DNA of 64,000 nt from MPNP01 sp965221445 (GTDB taxonomy: Bacteria > Pseudomonadota > Alphaproteobacteria > Rhodobacterales > Rhodobacteraceae): contig CBDCSF010000004.1 in assembly GCA_965221445.1 (NCBI GenBank), forward strand, positions 83,312 through 147,311, given 5' to 3'. This document shows positions 17,760 to 26,641 of this stretch, in pieces. A model generated the notes under the pieces. That model worked only from the letters and a program-made list of their open reading frames with translations. It was not told the DNA's origin and did no database searches. The position numbers and the translations under genes are program-made. Each line of letters opens with the position of its first letter. Within the stretch, counting starts at the first letter, position 1.

Positions 17760-18074
17760 ATGATGCACCAGCTCATTGCCGACAAGAAAGAAGAGATCGC
17801 TGAGGTCTGCCGCAGATATGATGTGGCGAGACTGGAGATTTACGGTTCAGCTGCCAGAGGAACTGATTTTAACCCGGAAACTAGTGATGCTGATTTCCTT
17901 GTGGAATACAATCCACCCCAGTTACCGGGACTGTTCCGGCGATATTTTGGCATGATCAGGGATCTTGAGGACGTACTTGACCGGAATGTTGATCTGACTC
18001 GTAAGGGTGCCATTACCAACCCTTCCCTGAAGGTATCAATCGAAAAGGATTGTGAAGTGGTCTATGAAACGTGA
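17760..18074 (+). CDS. mntA: MntA-like nucleotidyltransferase antitoxin
   Basis: The minimal nucleotidyltransferase fold is shown by LEIYGSAARGTDF followed by TSDADFLVEY, which supply the GS and DxD metal-binding residues, and by a third acidic strand NVDLTR. In MntA-HepT systems this enzyme transfers AMP to a tyrosine near the HEPN active site and so silences the toxin. The length, 104 residues, is normal. The stop overlaps the next gene, the expected HepT partner, by 11 bases. Two adjacent ATG codons could serve as the start. Confidence 0.88.
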   Translation: MMHQLIADKKEEIAEVCRRYDVARLEIYGSAARGTDFNPETSDADFLVEYNPPQLPGLFRRYFGMIRDLEDVLDRNVDLTRKGAITNPSLKVSIEKDCEVVYET

Positions 18075-18450
18075 TCCCCTGAAGTTGCTGAATGATATAA
18101 TATCTGCAATTGAAGAAATACTGGAAGATGCTGAGGGAATGAACCTACAGGATTATCTACAGGCCAGAAGTAAAAGGAGAGCTGTGGAACGCTGTTTCAC
18201 AATTATTGGTGAGGCTTTATATGTCCTTGAAAAGCTGGATTCCACCTGGGCTACAAGAATTTCCAGTCTGCAGGATTTTGTAAGGTTTCGCCATGTATTG
18301 GTACATGGATATCATAAAGTGGATGATGAAGTTGTATGGACGGCAGTCACTGACGATCTACCGCTTTTATACAGAACAGTTTGTGATCTCAGGAATGAAC
18401 TTGATCCTCCCCGACGGGAATCACCTTCTTCCGGACCTAAAATAATATAG
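18064..18450 (+). CDS. hepT: HepT-like HEPN toxin
   Basis: This is a DUF86-type helical protein of about 128 residues. The motif RFRHVLVHGYHKVD supplies the RxxxxH ribonuclease pair and the tyrosine two residues after the histidine, which is the AMPylation target in this family; the usual asparagine after the arginine is a histidine here. The start is ATG 18064 inside the mntA 3' end; a GTG twelve bases upstream is the alternative. It forms a complete type VII toxin-antitoxin pair with the gene before it. A fragment of a second HEPN gene lies at 8577. Confidence 0.87.
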   Translation: MKRDPLKLLNDIISAIEEILEDAEGMNLQDYLQARSKRRAVERCFTIIGEALYVLEKLDSTWATRISSLQDFVRFRHVLVHGYHKVDDEVVWTAVTDDLPLLYRTVCDLRNELDPPRRESPSSGPKII

Positions 18451-18481
18451 AACTTGCCGCACCAAAACTGAATAAAATTAA

Positions 18482-19933
18482 TCATGGTGTCGAATTTATT
18501 ACAGATTTTGCCTGTTCATTCTTATCCAATGATGATTCCTGATGTTTATCCTGTGACAATGTAGGGTCAATTGCAATCTGTTTATCACCTTTCGGAGTTT
18601 CTATTCCACAATCAAACTGTAGTTCCTTCATACGTTGCTCGATATCTTTCTTCATTACTGCATCAGGTTTTTCTCCCCGACCGGTATTGACGATGATTTT
18701 CAGGCTGGTTCCTGTTGTCAATTTCGTCTGGCCATCATGGGGTTTCAGGGCCATTTCGATGTCTTCCTTTGAAAGATATTCAAGATAAGACCGGACACCA
18801 GCCACCGGACAAGACCATCCTTCAGGCACAAGCCACTCCCTGGGAAGGGTAAGATAGACCCGCATACGACCATAATTCTGCCAGATATCAGTCTCTATTC
18901 CTGCTTCCTCAAATTTGGAGGCAAGTGTTTCCACCCTTGATGGAGATACACCATTTCGGTTCATTCTCATTCCTCCCTTACCATCAGCGATAGAAATAAA
19001 ATTCGGATTCTCGGTAATTGCCTCCAGCTCCATCAGGGCATTGTGCTGGTTGACACCATGTTCCCTGAAGAGGTCCGGCTGAACTGGACACTCGAAGAGG
19101 AGAGGACAAAAGCTCCTTTCATGGGCCACCATTCTTTCAATGACATCTGAAAGCAAGCAATGGTATGGTCCCTGTCTGACAATTTCATAATTCCTTAGCA
19201 TTTGGGCCTGTTCATGATTCAGGTGATAACGTAGCCCGAGCTCCTCATAGGGTTGCCAGGGCAGACTCTTTTCCTCATGCCACCACCGGTATTGCCTGAA
19301 GGCTTTCCGTAGTGTGGAATCCCGGCATTCATCGACACTGAATCCCTCCTGCCAGATTCCCTGAAACCGAACCAGGGCACTGCCATCAGGAAACTGGAAA
19401 CGGTCAGCATCCCACTTGTCCCAGGAGGATTTATGACCCCCTTCTTCCAGACAGTCCCGAACCATCCGTCTGGAATCTTCACGGGAATTGCTATAGGTAT
19501 GGTATTGCCTGTAATCGTGTAAAAGTTGAACAGCTGTTGTCGGATGGTCATGTTGCCCCAAACCTTTCCACCAGTTCTCGATGTGGTCCGGCATTCGCCC
19601 GTCATACCAATAGGGAATTTCAAAGCCTGGATCGGGTTTGTCCTTCCTTCCTGGTTCCCTTGCCACCAGATACTGAAGATCCGGATCACGACACTGTTTA
19701 CCGGTAAATCCTATACACCAGTAATGGCTTTCCTCTGATGATACAAGGGCTGATTCATCCGGAAACTCCTGGCGGATAACCTTACCCTTTCTGGTGGTTT
19801 CGACACCAAGGGTTTCGGCAATCTGTTCTGGACAAAAATGACAGGGTTGTCCTGAATATTGCCGAAATATTTTTTCCGCAGTGGATAGGTGAAACCTGTT
19901 CCCTGCGTTCAAGACAGGTGACTTAACGGTCAT
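18482..19933 (-). CDS. Unknown protein A of the paralogue operon (fusion-like)
   Basis: I recognise no known family. It is predicted soluble, with two copies of a module of the form FxD-SALV...W..GF....C.D (near residues 57-84 and 180-206). Both copies align with the two modules of the 21037 protein, including DPGFEIPYWYDGRMPDHIE and YEELGLRYHL. The C-terminal ~130 residues (RVETLASKFEEAGIETDIW, ... KPHDGQTKL ... IIVNTGRG) align with the C-terminus of the 22104 protein. It therefore looks like a fusion of those two. It is last in a minus-strand operon, overlapping the stop of the preceding gene by four bases, and ends with a charged linker. Confidence 0.65.
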   Translation of the reverse strand: MTVKSPVLNAGNRFHLSTAEKIFRQYSGQPCHFCPEQIAETLGVETTRKGKVIRQEFPDESALVSSEESHYWCIGFTGKQCRDPDLQYLVAREPGRKDKPDPGFEIPYWYDGRMPDHIENWWKGLGQHDHPTTAVQLLHDYRQYHTYSNSREDSRRMVRDCLEEGGHKSSWDKWDADRFQFPDGSALVRFQGIWQEGFSVDECRDSTLRKAFRQYRWWHEEKSLPWQPYEELGLRYHLNHEQAQMLRNYEIVRQGPYHCLLSDVIERMVAHERSFCPLLFECPVQPDLFREHGVNQHNALMELEAITENPNFISIADGKGGMRMNRNGVSPSRVETLASKFEEAGIETDIWQNYGRMRVYLTLPREWLVPEGWSCPVAGVRSYLEYLSKEDIEMALKPHDGQTKLTTGTSLKIIVNTGRGEKPDAVMKKDIEQRMKELQFDCGIETPKGDKQIAIDPTLSQDKHQESSLDKNEQAKSVINSTP

Positions 19934-20967
19934 GGTGTGATACCTGCAGCTGTATCATGTCCAGCATGATCCTTTCCCTTGCCCGGCGGGTCTATCCTTA
20001 TCCTGATTCTTTCAACAAGATTTCGAAAGAGTGCCTCATGACGGTCATGGGCAGCAGGATCGGAAACCGTTGGTATGAATTCCCTGGATACGGCAGGACT
20101 ATGGGTAATGGCACGGGTCAGCATCCTGTTTTCAGAACCTCCCTCGGACTTGACCTGCCTGATGACAGCACTTGCCAGGGCATATCCGAAAATGGGTACT
20201 TTGGGAGGTTCAATATCCAGGTCCTGCAGATACCTGTTCAGGTCTGATGTCCAGATTCCCGTCCAGCCATATATAGCAAATGCATTCCTGCCATTCTTGT
20301 CCAGACTGGCTTCCAGACTTTTCCCGACCTTCTCCCTGTTTCGGGATGATTGAGATCGAAGTGCCTGCTCAATCTGTCCACCAAGACCACCGGTGGCAAA
20401 ATCATTTAAGTCAATGCTGGTTTTCTTTCCCTTATCGATTGACTGTGCGGTCTCGGGGTCAATCATCATGGTTTCAAGGGGAATGACATCAATAAGGCTT
20501 CCAGATTGCATGATTTTTCGAAACCTGTCCTTCCTGTTTGTCAGGGCTTCAGCTACCGGAACCGGTTCACCATCCTGGAAACCACGCCACAGAACCTCGG
20601 TTTCTCTGGTTCCATCCGTCTTGATCATGGCTATATAGGCTGCCTTTCCTGCCGTAAAGGCATCCGAACAGGCTTCAAAAAGGTCGGCTTGGGACCTCGC
20701 GGTTGTGGTTTCATCGGTATTGAGAATGAAGGCCCGGTACATGGTGGCATTGTTGGTTTTAAACCGTCTGATGCCACCTCCGAGTTCCAGTACCGGTGCG
20801 ATTTGTATGGGAACATGGGCCACAATACTTTCACCATCGGACAGGGGCAGATCACCTTCACTGATGGTTTTGTTATTGAGTGGCCAACCCCTTGTCTGTT
20901 CTTTCTGCTTCACTGCATTCTCCTCTGTAAATTCATGAATGTCCGCCCTTGTTGGGCCCTTGGTCAT
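19930..20967 (-). CDS. Unknown protein B of the paralogue operon
   Basis: This soluble 345-residue protein has no recognised domain and none of the repeat module of its neighbours. Features visible are AYIAMIKTDGTRETEVLWRG near residue 110, a NAFAIYGWTGIW block near 230, and a basic, His-rich C-terminus. It starts at ATG 20967 only a few bases after a copy of the ACATTTGCACATGCAG motif, so it may have its own promoter as well as reading from the upstream pair. Translation is coupled to protein A through an ATGA overlap. Confidence 0.6.
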   Translation of the reverse strand: MTKGPTRADIHEFTEENAVKQKEQTRGWPLNNKTISEGDLPLSDGESIVAHVPIQIAPVLELGGGIRRFKTNNATMYRAFILNTDETTTARSQADLFEACSDAFTAGKAAYIAMIKTDGTRETEVLWRGFQDGEPVPVAEALTNRKDRFRKIMQSGSLIDVIPLETMMIDPETAQSIDKGKKTSIDLNDFATGGLGGQIEQALRSQSSRNREKVGKSLEASLDKNGRNAFAIYGWTGIWTSDLNRYLQDLDIEPPKVPIFGYALASAVIRQVKSEGGSENRMLTRAITHSPAVSREFIPTVSDPAAHDRHEALFRNLVERIRIRIDPPGKGKDHAGHDTAAGITP

Positions 20968-20970
20968 GAT

Positions 20971-20997
20971 GTTCGGTCTGCATGTGCAAATGTCAAA
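20971..20997 (-). promoter_or_regulatory. ACATTTGCACATGCAG motif, copy 1
   Basis: Read toward the gene at 20967, the sequence is TTGACATTTGCACATGCAGA followed by CCGAAC, with a TGCA-CA-TGCA partial dyad. The same motif precedes the genes at 23153 and 62852. The TTGACA block could be a -35 element, but the distance to the start codon is so short that an operator role is equally likely. Confidence 0.5.
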
Positions 20998-21036
20998 AAT
21001 CCAGGTTATTCTTTCAGGAGTGGAGTACGGATGAAT

Positions 21037-22107
21037 TCACAGGGGAGTCTGCCGAACTGGTTCAGGGGATGCATCAAGGAGAATATTCCGGAATTCCGTT
21101 TGCTGGTTGTCGGTTACAAGGTCGGCACCGTATTCAATGAGGGGGTAGAAACTCCATTCATGTTGCATGATCCTTTCCCTTGCTTCGGACAGGATCTCAT
21201 CAGGATTGAGAAAATGCCGATTACGATCCAACCTGTACATGTTAAGGAGAAGCAGGGAAGCCTGATCACGACCAAGTCGGAACTTCAAGTCCAGTTCTTC
21301 ATACTCCTGATAAGGGAAAACCAGATGGGGCTCAAATCTGGTACATGTCCAGGGGCGACTGGTTGCCAATGCTGCAATGAGGACAGGGTTATGACACTCT
21401 TCTACATTGAAGCCCAGTTTCAGGTTCATGCCTTTTAAATGATTGTAGTGACGAACGAGTGCACTTTCGTCCGTAAACTCAATTCGAGCATTTACCTGAT
21501 CTGAATTATCTCCCCTTCCTGTCGGTTCAAGGGTAGTGTTGGTGTCAGCTGCCATAAGCAGATCCTTGATCCTGTTCCAATTGCCGTCAACCGGCTGGCC
21601 AAATTCATCCAAATTGGTTTCAAGGAATCGGGAAGCCATGGTGGAGGGGAAGGACCTTTCCAATCCATCCAACCATTCCTCGACATCACCTGGCAGGTCT
21701 CCCCTGTACCAGCTGGGGAAAACAAATCCTGGATCAGATTTCCTCCCGTTTCTGTCATGGTCCTCTTCCCAGGTCAAGACATCCCGTATTCTCGGATCTT
21801 CACATAGGTCGGCCGTAAATCCAATATCCCAGGAGCCATCATTGCTGGCAATATTGATGGCCGATTGGTCACGGAATTCATGACGGGTAACACCATCCTC
21901 AAGAAAATTACTTGTATTGCTGGTTGCCTTGGCTCCCAGCATGACACAGACTTCCCCGAGATCAAAATCGCCATATTTTTTCTCCCGGAGCCATTGGGGA
22001 TCATGAAACATTTTTCGGGCAACCCGTTCGGACATAGACAATGGGTTGCTTGCGGTTGTTCTTTTTGGTGTCATTAACCGCGTTTCACCTTCAGATAACG
22101 AACTCAT
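21037..22107 (-). CDS. Unknown protein C of the paralogue operon (two-module protein)
   Basis: The 356 residues contain two copies of the module seen in protein A (FRDQSAI...WDIGFTADLCEDP near residue 77; FTDESALV...LKLGFNVEECHNP near 211), separated by an SDPGFVFPSWYRGDLPGDVE block that also exists in A. The segment from the second module to the end (YEELDLKFRLGRDQA, ... WSFYPLIEYG) aligns with A. No catalytic motif, membrane helix or signal peptide is visible. It overlaps the upstream gene 22104 by four bases. The internal duplication suggests a structural or binding protein; that is inference. Confidence 0.65.
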   Translation of the reverse strand: MSSLSEGETRLMTPKRTTASNPLSMSERVARKMFHDPQWLREKKYGDFDLGEVCVMLGAKATSNTSNFLEDGVTRHEFRDQSAINIASNDGSWDIGFTADLCEDPRIRDVLTWEEDHDRNGRKSDPGFVFPSWYRGDLPGDVEEWLDGLERSFPSTMASRFLETNLDEFGQPVDGNWNRIKDLLMAADTNTTLEPTGRGDNSDQVNARIEFTDESALVRHYNHLKGMNLKLGFNVEECHNPVLIAALATSRPWTCTRFEPHLVFPYQEYEELDLKFRLGRDQASLLLLNMYRLDRNRHFLNPDEILSEARERIMQHEWSFYPLIEYGADLVTDNQQTEFRNILLDASPEPVRQTPL

Positions 22108-23153
22108 GGTTTCATTCCACCTGGTGTTGGATTATTCGGTTTTTCTTCAAATCTCCCCTTACCTGCCAGGTCGTGGATAACCATTGTGTTTTCATGTACT
22201 GAAGGTTCCAGGAGTCCCTGACTGATCATCGCTTCCCTGATACGTGTCTTGAGACCATTGCCAATCACTTGATTGATGTCGGAGCGGCCTGAATTGACAA
22301 AAATTTTCAACCTTTCGAATTCCTGATCAAACATGGAACCGTCATGGGGTTGCCGTGCCTGTTCCATATCCTCCCTGGTGTTATAGTCAAAATACGATTG
22401 AATCCTTACCATTGGCCAGTCATCATGGTTGATCCACTCAGGGGGTAGGGTAAGATAGTTTCGTAAACGGTTGTTACCCTGCCAGATATCTGTTTCAATA
22501 CCTGCTTCCTCCAGTTTGTTGGAGAGGGTTTCAATTCGGGAAAGGGATTTTTCCGGTTTTTGGGATTTTGTGTGATTGATGGATTCCCTGACCCTGCCAT
22601 AGGACCAGGTCAGATAACCACCCTCGAGATAGGTCAGGATTGAGGAACCATCCCTGAAGAGGTAACAGGTCTCTTCGGTGGTGCCAGGCCAGTTCAGCTC
22701 ATTCGACGGATGGATTGACACGGCTTTTTTTCTCAAGTCACCAAGGATGTCCTCCAGATCCAGTCGATCATGAAGATAGCCGAGGTTGTCCAGTATCATG
22801 CTTTGGGCCTCGTTCATGCCGGTTTCGGCAAATTCATCCCGCCACCAGTTTTCCTCTTCCAGAATAATGTCCGCTGTCTGCCCTGGATAGATCCGGCTTA
22901 TTGACATGGCGGATTCGAGAATTCGTCTGAATTCATCACGAGAAATTTCTCCACTTGCATAGTAGGAATAACCTCTTGGCCAGTTTTCCAGATCTTCATT
23001 TTCCTGGTCGGTCCACCAGTCCTCATCCTCCCGGATCTTTCGTGCCTCTTCAACGTTGCCAGCCTCCTTGGCAATTCTGGTCAGCTCGTCCTCGCTGATA
23101 TTGTGGGTAAGCCAGTAATCCGGCCATTCCCTTGCCAATTCCCCCTTTTTCAT
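22104..23153 (-). CDS. Unknown protein D of the paralogue operon
   Basis: This is the first gene of the operon, starting at ATG 23153 after GGAGAAGAAGG. Residues 1-105 contain a tandem duplication of about 48 residues (WPDYWLTHNISEDELTRIAK ... EDEDWWTDQE, then WPRGYSYYASGEISRDEFRR ... EEENWWRDEF). A single FRDGSSILTYL module follows. The C-terminal part (RIETLSNKLEEAGIETDIWQ, ... PHDGSMFD ... IFVNSGR) matches the C-terminus of protein A. It is acidic, soluble and tryptophan-rich, with no known family. The leader contains a hairpin and a motif shared with the gene at 62852. Confidence 0.65.
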   Translation of the reverse strand: MKKGELAREWPDYWLTHNISEDELTRIAKEAGNVEEARKIREDEDWWTDQENEDLENWPRGYSYYASGEISRDEFRRILESAMSISRIYPGQTADIILEEENWWRDEFAETGMNEAQSMILDNLGYLHDRLDLEDILGDLRKKAVSIHPSNELNWPGTTEETCYLFRDGSSILTYLEGGYLTWSYGRVRESINHTKSQKPEKSLSRIETLSNKLEEAGIETDIWQGNNRLRNYLTLPPEWINHDDWPMVRIQSYFDYNTREDMEQARQPHDGSMFDQEFERLKIFVNSGRSDINQVIGNGLKTRIREAMISQGLLEPSVHENTMVIHDLAGKGRFEEKPNNPTPGGMKP

Positions 23154-23187
23154 CCTTCTTCTCCAGCTGTTTCAGAAAAATCATGGC

Positions 23188-23245
23188 GACCTGTCGGGAC
23201 AGGTCCCCCTAACCAGCACTTTCGGTCTGCATGTGCAAATGTAAA
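23188..23245 (-). promoter_or_regulatory. Motif plus hairpin leader before the paralogue operon
   Basis: Reading toward 23153, TTTACATTTGCACATGCAGA continuing CCGAAAGTG is followed about 12 bases later by a perfect seven-base hairpin, GACCTGT-CCCG-ACAGGTC (23188-23205). The leader at 62762-62822 has the same motif and then a hairpin of different sequence at nearly the same distance. The pattern suggests a shared transcriptional or post-transcriptional control. Confidence 0.55.
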
Positions 23246-23346
23246 GGAGAGTTGGGATTGACTATATTTAATATGGCTGGGAGTAATCGGTAAATACCAT
23301 CCGGCACTGGACCTGTTCACGAAAACGAGCCGGGCTTCTTCGCCTA

Positions 23347-23463
23347 ATGGATGACCTTGAGAAGAGAATCCTGACTTCCGAGAGTCATCTGGAAAAAATC
23401 AGATATATAATCTCAGTGTGTCAGCAGGAAATGAATGATTTGTTTCGAAAACTGGATATTTAA
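23347..23463 (+). CDS. Possible 38-residue coiled-coil peptide
   Basis: In the 540-base gap before the ATPase gene, an ATG opens a frame with a heptad-like pattern (LEKRILTSESHLEKIRYII). There is no ribosome site before it and no homologue is known. It is listed only because the gap otherwise holds nothing but AT-rich sequence (23470-23560) and the operon leader. Confidence 0.2.
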   Translation: MDDLEKRILTSESHLEKIRYIISVCQQEMNDLFRKLDI

Positions 23464-23692
23464 GTAAAAAAAGATAAATAAGGGGGAGTATGTTTTATTT
23501 TGTTTATTATTTGGGTTATTTTATTATTTTTGGATTTGATCAAGTATCATCCAAATCTGTCAAATAAACGGCCGTTTGTTTTCAATGTTCAGTGAAGAGA
23601 TCTAGGGGATGTGGATGTTCTGGAAACTGGCATAATGGAAACCATGTTAATTACTGTATTTCAAAAGTATTAAGCAGAATGGGAATGAAACA

Positions 23693-25402
23693 ATGAGTAA
23701 CACCCATCGCCCTTGGCGTTTTTACGGTCGAAGCAAGGAGATCAAGGAGCTGAAACAGTCGCTGGGGTTTTTCAGGGAACCGAACCAGCGTAATTTTGGA
23801 GCAGTTCGTGTCAGTGGACGCAGATGGGTTGGCAAGACCCATCTCATCAGGCAAATACAGAATGAAGACCCCGCCGGTTGGCCATTCATCTATTACGAAG
23901 TACCTGATAAACAGACCAAGGAATTTGAGGACTATACTCTTGACAGGGTGATTGTGGATTTACAGAAATTGTCCGAATCGGCGGGCTTCCCTGATATAAA
24001 ATACCAATTACCTTTACCCTTTGATCATCCACACTATACTGACTGGAGCAAGTGCGAGGATCTTATACTGACACTGATGAAAAGGGGCGTAGTTCTTGTC
24101 CTTGATGAATTTCACCTATCAGTCCATCTGGATCTGAACATTCCTGTTAAAAAAGCCATCGACGTAATGAGAACAAATACCAACCGAGATTATATCGGCA
24201 AAATTGTTCTGACAGGATCCCACCAGCAGAAATTTGACCGAATGTTCGAAAGAGACGCCTCTTTTCATGGCCGTGTTTCCAGTGGTGTTCACCTAGAGCC
24301 CTGGTCTCTGAAAACTGTTATGGAAATGGCTGTGGAGCAGGGACTCTTAGCCAGACCAAATCAGTTTCTAACCCTGTGGACCGCTTATGGCGGCATGCCA
24401 AGCCATTGGCAAAGATACTGTACATCTGATAAATATTCTCATTTGTATACGATCAAGGATATGGATGAATGGCGGCAGGAGTTTCTGGCAATCGAAAGAA
24501 ACAACTTGTTGACAGTGAAGGGAGAACGCTTTGATGACCGAGCCTATATAGAATTACAGCCCGAACACCGCGACCTTCTCCTTTGGGTTGCCAAATTCCA
24601 TCCCAACAAGGGTCTATCTATAAAGGATATTGCACGGGAAGGTGTGTTTGGAAATGCAGTTGATATTCAGAAAAATATGGAATTTTTCCTGGATAGACTC
24701 AAATTGATGGATAGTTTCGGACACCTTGATAAACTGGATCAGGAAAAGAATTTTAAATGGTATATAACGGATAACAATACCCTGTTTCAACTCAATGTAT
24801 TCAGGGAAATGTTCAAACCCATGAACCATACAAGAAACAGGATTTTAAACTATAAGAATCCTGTTGATCTCAGCAAATCGACGGATTCTCCCCTGGACCG
24901 GATAAAAACTCTTGAGGGGCACAGCCTCGAAAGAATGGCCGGAGAATATTTTGAGACATTATCCAATATGAAATGGGCGATTCCATCTGTTGAACATAGT
25001 AAGTTCAAAGGCGATATGGATATCATGGGTTTGAGATGGGAAGACAATGAAAATGTTCTTTATCTTGCAGATGCTAAACGGAATACGGGATCCTTTAAGG
25101 AACTGGCAGAAATCAGGGCATATCAGGATGAATTCATGAATACCCTACCCGAAGAGGAGGAGTTGGATAGACTCCACCAATTCAAACGCAAGCGGTTTCT
25201 TGTTGCTCCCCACTTCACGGAAAAAAGGCATCTGGAAATCAAGAAGGAAGGAACTTTTGAAAGTCTTGATATCCATCGCATGGCCCGGAACTTCGGTTTT
25301 GATCCAGCACCAATGATCAAACCTGAGTCTCCTCAAGAAACCAAACTGGAGGACTATTCCACTCCTGAGACCCCAAAATCTCCATCATCCATGAGACCAT
25401 AA
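23693..25402 (+). CDS. Archaeal-type AAA ATPase with nuclease-like C-terminus, copy 1
   Basis: The N-terminal STAND/AAA domain has Walker A GRRWVGKTHL (residues ~43-52), Walker B VLVLDEFH near 140, a sensor-like VLTGSHQQK and the YGGMPSHW block typical of archaeal-type ATPases. The C-terminal ~150 residues (GDMDIMG ... NVLYLADAKRN) fit a DUF234-like PD-(D/E)XK nuclease fold with Asp and a DxK-type site. It ends with a Pro/Ser-rich tail. It is paralogous to 42575 across its whole length. Proteins of this type are often carried by mobile elements, possibly for conflict with other elements; the substrate is unknown. The serine recombinase gene follows 38 bases downstream. Confidence 0.75.
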   Translation: MSNTHRPWRFYGRSKEIKELKQSLGFFREPNQRNFGAVRVSGRRWVGKTHLIRQIQNEDPAGWPFIYYEVPDKQTKEFEDYTLDRVIVDLQKLSESAGFPDIKYQLPLPFDHPHYTDWSKCEDLILTLMKRGVVLVLDEFHLSVHLDLNIPVKKAIDVMRTNTNRDYIGKIVLTGSHQQKFDRMFERDASFHGRVSSGVHLEPWSLKTVMEMAVEQGLLARPNQFLTLWTAYGGMPSHWQRYCTSDKYSHLYTIKDMDEWRQEFLAIERNNLLTVKGERFDDRAYIELQPEHRDLLLWVAKFHPNKGLSIKDIAREGVFGNAVDIQKNMEFFLDRLKLMDSFGHLDKLDQEKNFKWYITDNNTLFQLNVFREMFKPMNHTRNRILNYKNPVDLSKSTDSPLDRIKTLEGHSLERMAGEYFETLSNMKWAIPSVEHSKFKGDMDIMGLRWEDNENVLYLADAKRNTGSFKELAEIRAYQDEFMNTLPEEEELDRLHQFKRKRFLVAPHFTEKRHLEIKKEGTFESLDIHRMARNFGFDPAPMIKPESPQETKLEDYSTPETPKSPSSMRP

Positions 25403-25440
25403 ATAAGGATGTTTGAATATAAATTGCCAGGTAAAACACC

Positions 25441-26073
25441 ATGAAAATAGGTTACATGCGAGTATCTACACACGAACAAACCACAGACCTGCAGAGAGAT
25501 GCTCTCATCAAGGCTGGTGTTGACCAGGAATATATCTATGCTGATACCGGATCGGGCAGTCGCAAGGATCATCCCGGCTGGACGCTCTGCAACCAGGTGT
25601 TGAGGAAGGATGATACCCTGGTTGTGTGGCGACTTGATCGTCTGGGAAGAAGTCTTCAGAATCTCATCACCATTGTCGATGATCTGATACAGCGGGAGAT
25701 CAGTCTCCAGATCCTGGAGGGTATGGGAGCAAATATTGATACATCAACGGCGGAGGGTCGTTTGTTCTTTGGTTTCTTTGCCTCCCTCGCTGAATATGAA
25801 AGAACATTGATTTCGGAACGAACAAAAGCTGGACTTGAAGCAGCAAGGGCACGTGGTCGAATGGGTGGACGTCCCTGGTCACTTACCCCTACCCAAATAC
25901 TTGGACTGGCCCAGGCCATGAAGGACCGAACAGCCAAACCAAGTGAACTGGCACGTGAACTGGGAATTACCGTTCCCACTATCTATCGGTATGTAGCGAA
26001 GAATGGAGAATTGACTGAAGCTGGGAGAAGGGCCCTGGCGGCAGGGAAAAATTATGGAAGACCCCGTTCGTAA
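25441..26073 (+). CDS. Serine recombinase of the resolvase/invertase family
   Basis: The catalytic domain begins IGYMRVSTHEQ with the nucleophile serine at residue 9, and has RLDRLGRS, a FGFFASLAEYERTLISERT block and the long E helix (GLEAARARGR). A C-terminal helix-turn-helix (SELARELGITVPTIYRYV) binds the crossover site. The length of 210 residues is typical for resolvases and DNA invertases, and all key residues are present, so it should be active. It may resolve plasmid multimers or transposon co-integrates. No obvious paired crossover sites are visible next to it. Confidence 0.9.
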   Translation: MKIGYMRVSTHEQTTDLQRDALIKAGVDQEYIYADTGSGSRKDHPGWTLCNQVLRKDDTLVVWRLDRLGRSLQNLITIVDDLIQREISLQILEGMGANIDTSTAEGRLFFGFFASLAEYERTLISERTKAGLEAARARGRMGGRPWSLTPTQILGLAQAMKDRTAKPSELARELGITVPTIYRYVAKNGELTEAGRRALAAGKNYGRPRS

Positions 26074-26479
26074 GGTAAACCTGAATGACCACTTGGCTAG
26101 AGGGCACTGCAACTGGATCAGGGGTCCTCAAACATAATCAGCGATATCCTTAATATGGTTGAATGAAAAATCATTAAGGACACCCCTTATCGCACCCTAG
26201 GCCTGATTCAGTTTCGGTTCACTGGCCATACAGCATCTCCAACTGTCCAAAAATTATGGTTTGCACATGAATATATTTTAAGAGCACACCGACTGAGGCA
26301 CGGTGGATTAATGCAAGCATAGGGTAAATACTTTTCTGGAATCGATAGGGAGGCCAGGTTGCATTGTCACGCTAGAATTACCCATTGGGAACAAGTACCG
26401 TTCCGGACAATAACGTCATCACGGGGCAGGGTAGGGATTTGGTTGTTGATGGTAATATAATCATTTTGCACCCGGCTAT
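26074..26479. other. Intergenic region without a convincing gene
   Basis: About 400 bases hold only short frames. An inverted repeat, TCCTTAAT ... ATTAAGGA, lies near 26150-26178. A TTTGCACATG sequence near 26261 matches the core of the regulatory motif found at 23230 and 62775, though with no gene in the right place. It probably consists of remnants. Confidence 0.3.
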
Positions 26480-26641
26480 CCCCTTCAGGATATAATCTCG
26501 TTTATCCGTTCGCATGAGGGTGAACTCATTGTGGGTTCTACAAAGGGAAATGACAATGGGGATAAATCCTGGATGTTCTTGACGGGAGCATCAATCTTCA
26601 TTCATCAATTTTTCCCATTGGTAATGACAATAACCACATAA
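26480..26641 (+). pseudogene. Fragment related to the secreted protein at 8808
   Basis: The frame LQDIISFIRSHEGELIVGST continues to KGNDNGDKSWMFLTG and soon stops. It corresponds to EEIVTFIRDHDGMILYG in the 8808 protein, just after its shared signal peptide. The signal peptide and leader are missing and the 3' part runs into the opposite gene, so only about 40 related residues survive. Confidence 0.5.

Noticed and set aside
20506..21438. A 310-codon plus-strand frame across the paralogue operon
   Set aside because: It runs opposite to two genes with coupled starts and module similarity; its product has no coherent composition or domain.
23603..23660. GGGGATGTGGATGTTCT block resembling GDVDVL of the 42575 ATPase
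   Set aside because: Only about 18 bases match and no further homology surrounds it; chance or a very small relic.
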